From contig PXTQ01000124.1 in assembly GCA_003022505.1 (NCBI GenBank), positions 1 to 39,717 of the forward strand: a DNA stretch of 39,717 bases, written 5' to 3'. The position numbers were made by a program, and so were the translations under genes. Below the pieces are notes generated by a model. That model had not been told where the DNA came from. It saw only the letters and a list, made by a program, of their open reading frames with translations, and searched no databases. Of this stretch, positions 1 to 8,481 are shown piece by piece (within the stretch, counting starts at the first letter, position 1; every line of letters starts with the position of its first letter). The DNA comes from Bacteroidetes bacterium QS_8_64_10. GTDB lineage: Bacteria > Bacteroidota > Rhodothermia > Rhodothermales > Salinibacteraceae.

Positions 1-293
1 AAGGCGCGGTTGTCAGCCAGCTCGTGGAAGTCGCGTACGATCACGACGCGCCGCTCGGCCATCGCGGGCAGGCCCGTGCACAGGTTGAGCACGCTCTGCG
101 CGTCCGTCTCCGCGCCGTACACCTTGTCGAGGTTGAAGTCGCGCTCGCCCGGCGCCAGCGCCTCCTCGATCAGAAGCGCCTGCAACTCGTCAATCAGGAA
201 CGTCTCCTCACCGTACAGAAAATACAGCGGCTCGAAGTTCTGATGCTCAAACGCCGTCCGCAGCTGCTCGTACGAGAGGTCTTTTTTTGCCAT
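1..293 (-). CDS. holA: DNA polymerase III subunit delta, N-terminal part
   Basis: Only the first 97 codons are inside the window; the gene runs off the left edge. HolA is the clamp-loader subunit that binds and opens the beta sliding clamp during replication. The visible N-terminus starts MAKKDLSYEQL and contains PLYFLYGEETFLIDEL at about residues 22-37, the typical opening of the delta family, followed by a Rossmann-like stretch with RRVVIVRDF. The ATG at 293 is chosen because the family motif follows at the usual distance and the bases upstream run into the short tandem repeat array near 337-430. There is no clear Shine-Dalgarno sequence. Identification rests on these motifs alone. Confidence 0.85.
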   Translation of the reverse strand, partial: MAKKDLSYEQLRTAFEHQNFEPLYFLYGEETFLIDELQALLIEEALAPGERDFNLDKVYGAETDAQSVLNLCTGLPAMAERRVVIVRDFHELADNRA

Positions 294-336
294 TAGCTTT
301 GCGTGTCGCGTTTTCCCGTCTTCTGCTTGCCTTAGC

Positions 337-430
337 GCGCGTTGCGTGATGCGTGGTACGTGTTGCGTGAGGGAGCTTCGAGGAAATGTTCGGGGTGGCA
401 TCCTCACGCATCACGCAATACGCATTACGC
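337..430. repeat. Short tandem repeat dyad, 7-bp units
   Basis: Five degenerate 7-mers of the GCGTGAT type (337-371) are followed, after a 31-bp spacer, by four 7-mers of the ATCACGC type (403-430). The second array is the reverse complement of the first, so the whole can fold into a long imperfect hairpin. It lies between holA and the DinB-like gene. Confidence 0.8.
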
Positions 431-497
431 TCGTTCAGGAAGGAGCAAGACGAATCGGACAGGCATCTTCGAGAAAGTTCGCTGGAGGCGTGCAAAA

Positions 498-1061
498 CTA
501 ACGAGGCACATCATGACCCGCAGCGGAGAGTTCGCTTTCGTGGAGGCGGCGCGTCATGCGGCGAAGGCGGTCGTAGTCGCGGCGGGCCACGTCGCGCGTG
601 ATCGCGTACACGTCGCGGCGGTCGGGGTCGTCGCCGTCGCCGAAGACGGCCTCGCGCTTCCACATGCGGGGCGGCAGTTCTTGCAACATCCCGACGAAGG
701 CTTTGCGCGCCTCCTGCACGCGCTCCATCAGATTCGTGATGTCGTGCGCGTTCCAGTCCGCGCCGTCGTCGCCTGCGGCCAGCAGCGCCTCCTCGTCCGG
801 CGGGTCCAGGCGCGGCTCATCCTCGCTGGCGATGCGCTCGACCCAGCGCGGATAGACGGCCTCGTCGAGGCGTGCCAGGAGCGCAAACGTCTCCTTGATC
901 GACCAGTCGTCGCCTGAGGGCGGGCGCTCGGTAAGCACAGCGTCGGGAACCTCCCCGATGATTTGCTCCAGCGCGTCGGCCTCGCGGGCGAGGTACGCCA
1001 GCTGGTCGAGGATGCTCGCGCGCGTCTCCTCGGAGTGCGGTGGCTGCGTGTCGTCGGTCAT
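498..1061 (-). CDS. DinB-like (DinB/YfiT superfamily) protein
   Basis: A 187-residue soluble protein. The segment DDWSIKETFALLARLDEAV near residues 51-69 matches the signature helix of the DinB_2 family (WS..E....L.D.E), and a long helical region follows, as in the four-helix bundle of that family. In typical members a metal-binding histidine sits in that helix and two more near the C-terminus; here the first position is Leu and the C-terminal helix (RRDYDRLRRM) has no histidine. A catalytic metal-dependent role is therefore doubtful. The gene is probably co-directional with holA. Family assignment is moderate; the substrate is unknown. Confidence 0.6.
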   Translation of the reverse strand: MTDDTQPPHSEETRASILDQLAYLAREADALEQIIGEVPDAVLTERPPSGDDWSIKETFALLARLDEAVYPRWVERIASEDEPRLDPPDEEALLAAGDDGADWNAHDITNLMERVQEARKAFVGMLQELPPRMWKREAVFGDGDDPDRRDVYAITRDVARRDYDRLRRMTRRLHESELSAAGHDVPR

Positions 1062-1147
1062 GAGGCGTTGTTGCTGTCAGGCGATTTCCACGACGTAGCG
1101 CGCTGCATCGCTACGATCTCCCGCGCACCTGTTTTCCCACGCTCAAA

Positions 1148-1900
1148 TCACGGAGCTTCGGAGGCGCCGGGACCGGGCGAATCGTAGGACGACTCCGGCG
1201 GTCCCTCGCGCTTGCTGCCCCAGTCCATGTCGTCGGAGGGCGTCGCGGCCTCCTCGCGCGTGTGCGTCGTTTCCAGCTCGTCCATGCCCTCTTCTTTGAG
1301 CCACTGAAGGAAGTGCCGGTCCTTCAGACTGTGCAGGTTGTTATCTTTCTGAAACTCCCACTGCTCGCCGAACTGCGGATCGCGGTAGGATTTCAGGTAA
1401 TTCAGGCGGTCGATGAGCTGCTCGGCAGGCTGAAGCAGGCGCTCGATGCCGAAGACCGCCTCGTCGCGGCTCTGAAACGTCAGGTCGTATTCCTTCGACA
1501 TCACAATGGCCTCTTCGGGGCATACCTCCTCGCAGTAGCCGCAGTAGATGCACCGCAGCATGTTGATCTCGAACCACTGCGGCTCGCGCTCCTTCGGATC
1601 CGCCGGATCGTCGATCTCCTGCGACTGCATCGAGATCGCCATCGGCGGGCACGCCTTGGCGCACAGGTTGCACGAGACGCAGCGCGGGCTGCCTTCTTCT
1701 TCGACGAGCACGGGTCGCCCCCGGTAGCCGTCCGGCGGATACCACTGCTCCTCCGGGTACTGCTGCGTGTACTCCGGCTCGTTGGCGAATTTGTTGAAGG
1801 AGTAGCCGAGACCTTTGAAGATTTCCGGGAGGTAGAGGCTTTCCCAGAAGTTCAGCTCGCGCTCGCCTTCTTGGGCCGTATTGACGGGAGTGCCTGCCAT
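1148..1900 (-). CDS. nuoI: NADH-quinone oxidoreductase subunit I (NuoI-like 2[4Fe-4S] ferredoxin)
   Basis: NuoI carries iron-sulfur clusters N6a and N6b in the peripheral arm of respiratory complex I and passes electrons towards quinone. Two ferredoxin motifs are plain: CVSCNLCAKACP (Cys74, 77, 80, 84) and CIYCGYCEEVCP (Cys117, 120, 123, 127). An N-terminal amphipathic region (LYLPEIFKGLGYSF) precedes them, as is usual. The protein is 250 residues; the acidic tail after about residue 170 is longer than in Escherichia coli NuoI. ATG at 1900 is preferred over in-frame codons up to 1957 because the extra residues do not resemble the family. No other nuo genes lie in this window, so the subunit may be encoded apart from the main operon here. 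Confidence 0.88.
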   Translation of the reverse strand: MAGTPVNTAQEGERELNFWESLYLPEIFKGLGYSFNKFANEPEYTQQYPEEQWYPPDGYRGRPVLVEEEGSPRCVSCNLCAKACPPMAISMQSQEIDDPADPKEREPQWFEINMLRCIYCGYCEEVCPEEAIVMSKEYDLTFQSRDEAVFGIERLLQPAEQLIDRLNYLKSYRDPQFGEQWEFQKDNNLHSLKDRHFLQWLKEEGMDELETTHTREEAATPSDDMDWGSKREGPPESSYDSPGPGASEAP

Positions 1901-2273
1901 AGATAAACCTGCGTGTGTGATCGGATGAGCGAGTGCAACGCCCCTCGAAGTCGCCACTCAACATAAACCAAACAACGGTCAATTGCACATCGGCGCGCGG
2001 TCAAAGTTCGCCGGGGAAGCGCTATTTTCGGTATCTTTTGAAAGCACCTGCGCATCGAACGATTGCAAAGGCGGCGCGTTCTCTTTCCGATTCTGACGTA
2101 TCAAAACGGTCTGTACGCAACCGCTGGCCGCAACGACGCCACTGCAAGAACAAACGAACGTAAAACGTAGATGAACGGTACCCTTACGCATTACGTTTTA
2201 CGCATCGCGCTGGTATGATGAAGGCGTCAGCATGTGCGGGCAGTCTCAACGTTCACCCAACCCACCAACGCTC
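1901..2273. other. Intergenic region between divergent nuoI and purQ
   Basis: No gene is seen in these 373 bases. The region must hold the promoters for both flanking genes, but I cannot point to convincing -35/-10 boxes. It contains the short repeat dyad at 2157-2211, close to the purQ side. Confidence 0.6.
2157..2211. repeat. Short tandem repeat dyad, 7-bp units (TTACGCA type)
   Basis: Two AACGTAA-type 7-mers (2157-2170) face four TTACGCA/TTACGTT-type 7-mers (2184-2211). ACGTAAAACGTA at 2158-2169 and TACGTTTTACGC at 2192-2203 pair at 11 of 12 positions. The TTACGCATTACG word is nearly the same as in the dyad at 403-430. Confidence 0.75.
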
Positions 2274-2990
2274 ATGGCTACTTTCAGTGTCATTGTCTTT
2301 CCCGGCTCCAACTGCGATCACGACGCGTACCATGCGGCCAAGCACGTAATGGATCAGGAGGCGCGCTTCATCTGGCACAAAGAAGAAAGGCTGGGCGAGG
2401 GCGTGGACGTGGTGATCGTGCCGGGCGGCTTTTCGTACGGCGATCACCTGCGGGCGGGTGCGATAGCGCAGTTCTCCCCGATCATGAAAGACGTGATCCG
2501 CTTCGCCGAAGAGGGCGGTCTCGTCCTGGGCATCTGCAACGGGTTTCAAGTGCTGTGCGAATGCGGCCTGCTGCCGGGGGCGCTGGCGCGCAACGAGCGG
2601 CTGCGCTTCGTCTGCAAGGAGACGCCGCTCCGCACCGAGCGCACGGACACGCCGTTCACCAATGCGCTTGCGCCGGGACGGGTCATCCGCGTGCCAGTGG
2701 CCCACGGCGAGGGCAAGTACTACGCCGACGAGGAGACGCTGGATCGCCTCGAAGCCAACGATCAGGTGCTCTTTCGCTACACCGACGCCGACGGCAACGC
2801 AACGCCCGAAGCCAATCCGAACGGCTCGGCGCGGGGCATCGCCGGCATCGTGAGCGAAGCGGGGAACGTCTGCGGCCTGATGCCGCACCCGGAGCGCTGT
2901 GCGGAGACGCTCATCGGCAGCGGCGACGGCGCGCTCGTCTTCGAGTCGGTGCTGAACCACCTGGGCGAGCGCTCGCCCGTAGCGGCGTAG
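2274..2990 (+). CDS. purQ: Phosphoribosylformylglycinamidine synthase subunit PurQ
   Basis: PurQ is the glutaminase subunit of FGAM synthase. It releases ammonia from glutamine for the PurL synthetase in purine biosynthesis. At 238 residues the length fits the small-subunit family. The N-terminus has the diagnostic VIVFPGSNCD; the class I amidotransferase nucleophile is Cys88 in GICNGFQVL, and the partner His205 and Glu207 lie in MPHPERC. FSYGDHLRAGAIA is also typical. The ATG at 2274 places the first beta strand at the usual distance; the in-frame ATG at 2232 would add 14 unrelated residues. No purS or purL is adjacent. The gene is followed directly by a repeat dyad that could act as a terminator. 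Confidence 0.95.
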   Translation: MATFSVIVFPGSNCDHDAYHAAKHVMDQEARFIWHKEERLGEGVDVVIVPGGFSYGDHLRAGAIAQFSPIMKDVIRFAEEGGLVLGICNGFQVLCECGLLPGALARNERLRFVCKETPLRTERTDTPFTNALAPGRVIRVPVAHGEGKYYADEETLDRLEANDQVLFRYTDADGNATPEANPNGSARGIAGIVSEAGNVCGLMPHPERCAETLIGSGDGALVFESVLNHLGERSPVAA

Positions 2991-2993
2991 TTT

Positions 2994-3129
2994 TTACCAC
3001 AGAGCGCGCTGAGGGCGCGGAGAATAGAGAGTTGAGAATAGAGAATCGAGGATAGCGGGAACCTGTACGCTTGAGACCCCCTCCTCTATTCTCTATTTTC
3101 GACCTACCGCAACCCGGTCTCTGCGGTAA
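2994..3129. repeat. Nested repeat dyad: CCACAGAG-type outer arms, 7-bp GAGAATA array inside
   Basis: Five GAGAATA-like 7-mers (3020-3054) are answered by the inverse TATTCTCTATT words at about 3084-3100. Outside them TTACCACAGAG (2994-3004) pairs with CTCTGCGGTAA (3119-3129) at 10 of 11 positions. Two different repeat words are thus nested in one palindrome between purQ and the rhomboid gene. Confidence 0.75.
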
Positions 3130-3161
3130 GTCACTAAAACGACCAAACCCCTCAAACTTGA

Positions 3162-3797
3162 ATGGAATCCGCGCCCATCACGCTACTCTTGCTCGCCGCG
3201 AACGCGCTCGTCAGCGGCTACGCGTTCTTCATGGACCCGTCGCTGATGGAGCGCTTCTCGTTTCGCCCGCGCCGGGTGCTCGAGCACGAAGAGTACTACC
3301 GGTTCATCAGCGGCGGCTTCGTGCACGCGGGCATCGCGCACCTCGCGTTCAACATGATCACGCTCTACTTCTTCGGGCCGAACCTGGAGAGCTTGCTGGG
3401 TCCGCTTCGCTTTCTGGGCGTGTACTTCGGGGCGGAGCTGGCGGCGCACGCGGTGACGCTCTACATGCACCGCAACGATCCGCATTACGCGGCGGTCGGG
3501 GCGAGCGGGGCGATCAGCGGCGTGCTCTTCGGCTTCTGCCTATTTTACCCGTTCAGTAAGATTTATCTTTTCTTCGTGCCCATCGGTATCCCGGCCCTCG
3601 TTTTCGCGCCGGGCTACGTGCTGATCTCGATCTACGCCATGCGCGAGGGCGGACGGCAGAGCACGCGCGGTGGTCGCGGAGGCGGCGGGGGGATTGCGCA
3701 CGAGGCGCACGTGGGCGGCGCCATTGGCGGGCTGCTGCTGACGATTCTGCTGGAACCGCGCGCGATTCCGCTCTTCTTGCAGCAGCTTGGACTGTGA
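3162..3797 (+). CDS. Rhomboid-family intramembrane serine protease
   Basis: Rhomboids cleave transmembrane helices inside the membrane. The 211-residue protein has about six hydrophobic segments. The catalytic serine is Ser115 in GASGAISG and the catalytic histidine is His183 in HEAHVGGAIGG. The upstream HAGIAHLAFNM motif (about residues 55-64), containing the conserved His and Asn that line the active site, is present. A Gly/Arg-rich loop (about 163-177) before the last helix is unusual and may be a flexible cytoplasmic loop. Start at 3162 is the first ATG giving a complete first helix. It converges on the UPF0182 gene. Substrate unknown. Confidence 0.9.
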   Translation: MESAPITLLLLAANALVSGYAFFMDPSLMERFSFRPRRVLEHEEYYRFISGGFVHAGIAHLAFNMITLYFFGPNLESLLGPLRFLGVYFGAELAAHAVTLYMHRNDPHYAAVGASGAISGVLFGFCLFYPFSKIYLFFVPIGIPALVFAPGYVLISIYAMREGGRQSTRGGRGGGGGIAHEAHVGGAIGGLLLTILLEPRAIPLFLQQLGL

Positions 3798-3845
3798 TAC
3801 GCGGGTTCAACTCAAAATGTCGTCAGGGTTTACTATGGGATACGG

Positions 3846-3869
3846 AGCGACGCAGCGCGCTTCGTCGCT
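3846..3869. terminator. Possible hairpin between convergent genes
   Basis: AGCGACG (3846-3852) and CGTCGCT (3863-3869) form a 7-bp stem with a 10-base loop in the 138-bp gap between the convergent rhomboid and UPF0182 genes. There is no U-tract on either strand, so a terminator role is only suggested by position. Confidence 0.3.
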
Positions 3870-3935
3870 ACCCTGAAATTCCAGACCGGTATTCTGACAT
3901 CAACATTGGGATTCGGGACGACTGCCCCCCATCTC

Positions 3936-6785
3936 TCAGTTGCTTACCGGCTGCGCGGGCACGCCGGTCGTGTCCGCCGCTGGGGGCGACGGAGACGCCG
4001 CCGCCGTCGCTGAAGTATCGCTGCCCTGGGTCTCTTGCAGCACGCTGCCCAGGCGGTCGAAGCGCTCGCCGAACTGCGCGAAGTTGCCCTGCTGAAGCGC
4101 CTCACGGGCCTCTTGCAGGAGACGCCGCGCCTCGCCGAGTTCGGGTGCGGGCCGCCGCACCACGGTGGGTTGCCCCGCCTGCGCTCCCGTCGTATCGCTT
4201 CCGGCGGCAGCAATAGCCGGTTGCTTTTTTCGGCCTCCGAAGCCGCCACCGAAGATGGCCTGCAGCGCCTCGTTGAGCGTGGGCCGCATCGCCACCCGCT
4301 CCCCGTACGTTACGATCACGCGCTTGAGCTGCGGGATCTGCGCTCCCTCCGCAATCAGGAAGACCGGCTCCACGTACAGAAACGAGTCCTCAATGGGCAC
4401 CACGATCAGGTTGCCGCGCACTGCCCGCGAGCCTTCCTGGCTCCAGAGCGTAAGCTGGCGCGAAATGTCGGTGTCCTGGTCGATCTTGGCCTCGATCTGC
4501 GCCGGCCCGTAGATCAGCTTCTCTTTGGGCAACTCGTACGTGATCAGCTCCCCGTAGTTGGGCGGATCGCTTTTGGCCGCAATCCAGCCGATCATGTTGT
4601 CACGGTTGTTGGGGGTCACCGGCGTCATCAACATAAACTGAAGTTGATCGCTGTCCGGCAGGTGCGTCAGAATGTAATACGGCTCCATCTGCTGGGTATT
4701 GCCCTGGTACGTCTCGTTCGGCTTCGTCCACAGGTCCTCGTTGTTGTAAAACACCTTCGGGTTCGTCATGTGGTAGCGGTTGTACTTCGCCACCTGCACG
4801 TCGAAAAGATCCTGCGGATAACGCAGGTGCTTGCGCACGTCCTCGTTCATCGCGCTGATGGGCTGAAAGAGATCCGGGAAGGCCGACCGGTACGTTTGCA
4901 GCACCGGATCGTCCTCGTCCATCACGTAAAACGACACGTCGCCGTTGTAAGCGTCCACGACCACCTTCACCGAGTTGCGAATGTAATTGTAGCCGCGCCG
5001 GAAGCGCTCCTGCACCGGTTCGGAGTACGGAAACGTGCTGGCTGTCGTGTAGGCGTCCTGAATCCAGACCATCCGCCCGCCGGCGAGCGCGAGGTACGGG
5101 TCGCGGTCGAGCTTCAAGAACGGCGCGATCTTGTTGATGCGGTTCTGAATGCGGTTGTTGAACTGGATGCGCGTGTTATCTTTAATGTATTCGGAAAGCA
5201 GGACGTTGGCGTCTCCGGTGAACCACGTAAAGAGCGCCTGCCGCCAGAACGAGCCAATGCGCACGCCCCCGTGCCCGTCGTAGGTGACGTACACGTTGTC
5301 GTCGCCCTGCGGGTAGTCCAGTTCCGGCGCGTTGCTCGCCACGATGCGGTAGGTGGGCGTCTTCTCGCCGTAGTAGACAGCGGGCTGCTCGACGTTGAGG
5401 CCGGAGGGCGTGACGGGCGGGATGTCGCGGATGAGCAGATCCGGCGTGCCGCTCTGCCCCTCGCGGGCAACGGGGTTCATCGTGAGGCCGTAGCCGTGCG
5501 TGTACTGCAGGTGCCGGTTGAACCACGTGTCGGAGCCTTCGGGGAGGCGCCCGGCCAATTCGCGCGCGGAGAGCATCACCTGTCGGTACTCGCCGTTCAC
5601 CATGTAGCGGCCCACGTCCACGTTATAAAATTGATAATAGAGCCGAATCTCCTGAATCTGGCGGTAGGTATCGATGAGCAGGCGCGGGTCCCACAGCCGG
5701 ATGTTGCGGAGCGTCTCCTTTTCGTTTTGCACCTCGTCGAGCGTGAGATCCGGCTCGGCGGGATAGGGGTTCGACTGCACCTTTTCCAGATTGTAAGCCT
5801 CGCGCGTCATCTGGACGTTGTTTTTCAGGTAAGGCCGCTCCAGAGCGAGTTCGTTCGGCTCCACGGTGATCTGCTGCACGAGGCCGGGGACGAACTGGCT
5901 GGCGACGATCAGGATCAGGTACAGCGCCACGCCGGCGGCCAGGAGGCGCGGGCGCGTTCCGCGCAAATTGATAAGCACCAGCCCGATCAAGAGCAGCGTC
6001 AGCGCAAAGAGCGCCCACAGGAGCGGCACCTGCACGTTCACGTCCACATAGCTGGCCCCGTGCACGACGCCGCCCTCCGTGTACAGGAGATCGTAGCGCC
6101 CCAGCACGTAGCTCCAGGCCCACGCCGCCAGGAGCAGCACCAGGTTGACGGCCAGATGGCGCACGACGCGCGCGGGCAGGTGCAGGCTGCCTCGGCTTAT
6201 CTGAAGCTGTCCCAGCAGCACGTAGGCGGCGGCCACCAGCAGCAGACCCAGAAAGAAAAGGCCCACCAGGCTGCCCTGCACGGTCTCCACGACAGGAAGC
6301 TCCAGCAGGTAGAACGACAGATCGTTGCCGAAGACGGGATCCGTGCTGCCGTACGGCACAGCGTACCACCAGCGCAGCACGTCCTCCCACTGCGCCGCGA
6401 GCGTACTGGCAAACATCAGCCCGAAGAATGCCGACACCGCGCCCGCGATCAACTTGTAGCCGCGCACCGACGGCAGCTTGGTGGCAAGCTCGCCCTCGCT
6501 CGTCTGCCAGCGCACCCGGCCTTCTTCGAGCGCGTAGCGTACCGGATCGTGCCGCAGGACCATCCACAGGTTGACGCCCAGGTAGCCGGCCACCACCAGA
6601 AAGCCGAACCCAAACAACCCGGCCCGGATGCCCAGCGTCGTCCAGAACACCGAGGCGTAGCCGAGCGCCTGCATCCAGAGCAAATCCACCAGCGACGACG
6701 GCAGCGCGAAGAAAAGCACGACTGCGGCGACGAGAAGCGCGATGATCCAGCCGCGCCGGGAGCGGAGACGAGACAAAAAGGCCAT
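3936..6785 (-). CDS. UPF0182 (COG1615) family large membrane protein
   Basis: A 949-residue protein in the usual size range of UPF0182. The N-terminal third (about 1-310) contains around seven hydrophobic segments. A long extracytoplasmic domain follows (about 310-850) with the family's recognisable stretches: ELALERPYLKNNVQMTR near residue 320, YTHGYGLTMNP near 440, and PYSEPVQERFRRGYNYIRNSVKVV. The C-terminal tail (about 865-949) is rich in Ala, Pro, Thr and Gln and is probably disordered. The molecular function of UPF0182 is not established. The start MAFLSRLRSRRGW gives a positively charged cytoplasmic end before the first helix. The gene appears intact, unlike several neighbours. Confidence 0.88.
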   Translation of the reverse strand: MAFLSRLRSRRGWIIALLVAAVVLFFALPSSLVDLLWMQALGYASVFWTTLGIRAGLFGFGFLVVAGYLGVNLWMVLRHDPVRYALEEGRVRWQTSEGELATKLPSVRGYKLIAGAVSAFFGLMFASTLAAQWEDVLRWWYAVPYGSTDPVFGNDLSFYLLELPVVETVQGSLVGLFFLGLLLVAAAYVLLGQLQISRGSLHLPARVVRHLAVNLVLLLAAWAWSYVLGRYDLLYTEGGVVHGASYVDVNVQVPLLWALFALTLLLIGLVLINLRGTRPRLLAAGVALYLILIVASQFVPGLVQQITVEPNELALERPYLKNNVQMTREAYNLEKVQSNPYPAEPDLTLDEVQNEKETLRNIRLWDPRLLIDTYRQIQEIRLYYQFYNVDVGRYMVNGEYRQVMLSARELAGRLPEGSDTWFNRHLQYTHGYGLTMNPVAREGQSGTPDLLIRDIPPVTPSGLNVEQPAVYYGEKTPTYRIVASNAPELDYPQGDDNVYVTYDGHGGVRIGSFWRQALFTWFTGDANVLLSEYIKDNTRIQFNNRIQNRINKIAPFLKLDRDPYLALAGGRMVWIQDAYTTASTFPYSEPVQERFRRGYNYIRNSVKVVVDAYNGDVSFYVMDEDDPVLQTYRSAFPDLFQPISAMNEDVRKHLRYPQDLFDVQVAKYNRYHMTNPKVFYNNEDLWTKPNETYQGNTQQMEPYYILTHLPDSDQLQFMLMTPVTPNNRDNMIGWIAAKSDPPNYGELITYELPKEKLIYGPAQIEAKIDQDTDISRQLTLWSQEGSRAVRGNLIVVPIEDSFLYVEPVFLIAEGAQIPQLKRVIVTYGERVAMRPTLNEALQAIFGGGFGGRKKQPAIAAAGSDTTGAQAGQPTVVRRPAPELGEARRLLQEAREALQQGNFAQFGERFDRLGSVLQETQGSDTSATAAASPSPPAADTTGVPAQPVSN

Positions 6786-6916
6786 GTTTGAGAGTCAGAG
6801 AGTCGGAAAAGCGGAGAAAGACGCCTGACAGCGTTCTCGTTTCCACACGTTCGTTACAGGTTGGCGCTGTCTTACGAGTCGAACGGGCTGTGGGTTTTGC
6901 GGATTAGCGGCAAAGA

Positions 6917-7004
6917 AGGTCGAAGGTCACAGGTCGGAAGGTCAGCAGGTCACAGGTCGCACGTCCTTCAGAAATTGAACCTTCCGACTTTCGACCTTTC
7001 GACC
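6917..7004. repeat. Short tandem repeat dyad, 7-bp AGGTCGA units
   Basis: Six AGGTCGA/AGGTCAC-type 7-mers (6917-6960, two with an extra base between them) are followed by an inverse array of CGACCTT-type words at about 6980-7004. It fills most of the gap between the divergent UPF0182 and PH-domain genes, where promoters for both would be expected. Confidence 0.8.
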
Positions 7005-7050
7005 GATAAGCAAAAACAAGCCGGGTCGCTTCACGTAGCAGAAAGCCATC

Positions 7051-8410
7051 ATGGAGGCCGACGTATCTTCCTTGCAGACAGCGCAACGCCTGCATCCGGC
7101 GACACTGCTTCAGCACGTGGTAAGCAGCCTGCCTGCGCTCGCGGTGCTGCTCTTTTTTCAGTCGGCGGGCACCGAGGCGTGGATCTCCATCGGCACGGCG
7201 GTGGCCTACGGACTGGTGGCGCTGCCGCTCATCGTGCTGCGCTACCTGCGCTTCCGCTACCGCGTCGAGCCGCAAGAGATCGTCATCGAGCGCGGCGTCT
7301 TCAACAAACGGCATCGCAGCATCCCCATCGAGCGCATCCAGAACATCGCCATCGAGCAACCGCTCCTGGCGCGCATGGTGGGCGTGGCGAAGGTGACGCT
7401 GGAGACCGCCGGCAGCACCTCTACCGAGGGTACGCTGGAGTACGTCTCCCTGCAGACGGCGCACGCCTTGCGGCAGGTGGTGCGCTCCTACCAGCGCGAG
7501 CAAGACGAAGAAGCGACAGCTTCAGAAGAAGAGAACGCGCGCGGCGAGTTGTTGCACGCCATGCAGACGGGGCGGCTTGCGCTCTCCGGTCTGTTTCGAT
7601 TCTCGCTGCTGTATGTTGCTGTCATTTTTTCGGTGCTTCAGTACGTGGAGCCGGAACGCATCACGAACTGGTTCCGGCGCGGCGCGTTGCACCCGCTCGT
7701 CGAGACGGCCACAGCCTCCCCCGTGCTGGCGGTGCTCACCACAGTGGTGCTGGCCGTGCTCATCGGCTGGGTGACGGGCCTCGCCATGAACGTCAACCGC
7801 TTCTTTGACTTTCGGCTCTGGCTGGACGACGACAAGCTGCACAAGCGTCATGGCCTGCTCACGACGCGCGAGCGCACGGTCCCGCTCGGTAAGGTGCAGG
7901 CGCTCCTGGTGCGCTCCAATCCGCTCATGCGCTTCTTCGGGTGGTACCGGCTGGAGGTGCAGACGATGGGCATCGACGTGCAGGAGCAGGGTCATCAGGT
8001 GATCGCGCCGCTCGTGAACTGGGGGGAGGCGCAGGCGCTCGCCGATCACGTCTACGCCCTGGACGCCCCCGCTCCGATGGAGCGCGTCTCGTCGCTCACG
8101 ATTCGGCGCACCTTTGCGCGGTACAGCGCTGCGCTGGGGCTGGTTGGAGTCGTCCTCTGGTACTTCGCCGGGATGCAGGCGCTCTGGCTGCTGGCGGCCC
8201 TGCCGCTCGCAGGCGGACTGGCCTACCTGCAATACCGCTACCACGGCTACGCGCTGCACGGCGATATGCTGTACGTTCGGCGCGGCTTCTTCCGGCAGCA
8301 CCTGTGGGCCGTGCCCGTCGAGCGACCTGGAGGCTGACACGGCGGAGCGGTTCGCGGAGCGACTCTACGCGCGGTTTCAGCGTCAGGCTGCACTCCCCAC
8401 CGTCCTTTGA
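7051..8410 (+). pseudogene. Bacterial PH domain (YdbT-like) membrane protein, internally deleted near its 3' end
   Basis: YdbT-type proteins have paired transmembrane helices, each pair followed by a bacterial PH domain, usually three domains in all; function unknown. Visible here: helices at about 28-62, first PH domain about 66-150 (IERGVFNKRHRSIPIERIQNI), helices about 185-250, second PH domain about 260-345, helices about 350-390, then the start of a third PH domain (VRRGFFRQHLWAVPVER). That frame stops at 8337. The expected last residues, DLEADTAERFAERLYARFQ, appear in another frame and end at 8410. The middle of the third domain, roughly 40 or more residues, is absent. The join is at about 8317-8326 (GTCGAGCGAC). 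Either a real pseudogene or a sequence error. Confidence 0.8.
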
Positions 8411-8481
8411 AAAGACAGTGCGTTTCCGGGCGGGTGTGTTGCGAACATCGAGACCCGACACCTACGTTACACTTCCTCTAA

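Noticed and set aside
337..430. CRISPR array from the regular repeats between genes
   Set aside because: Units are 7-9 bp without spacers of 30 bp or more, and no cas gene is present.
4035..6791. Very long open frame opposite the UPF0182 gene
   Set aside because: It is the mirror of a clear family member in GC-rich DNA; its translation is rich in Arg, His and Val and shows no domain.
8317..8326. Inteins or introns at the joins
   Set aside because: Those would add sequence; here host sequence is absent and nothing is inserted.
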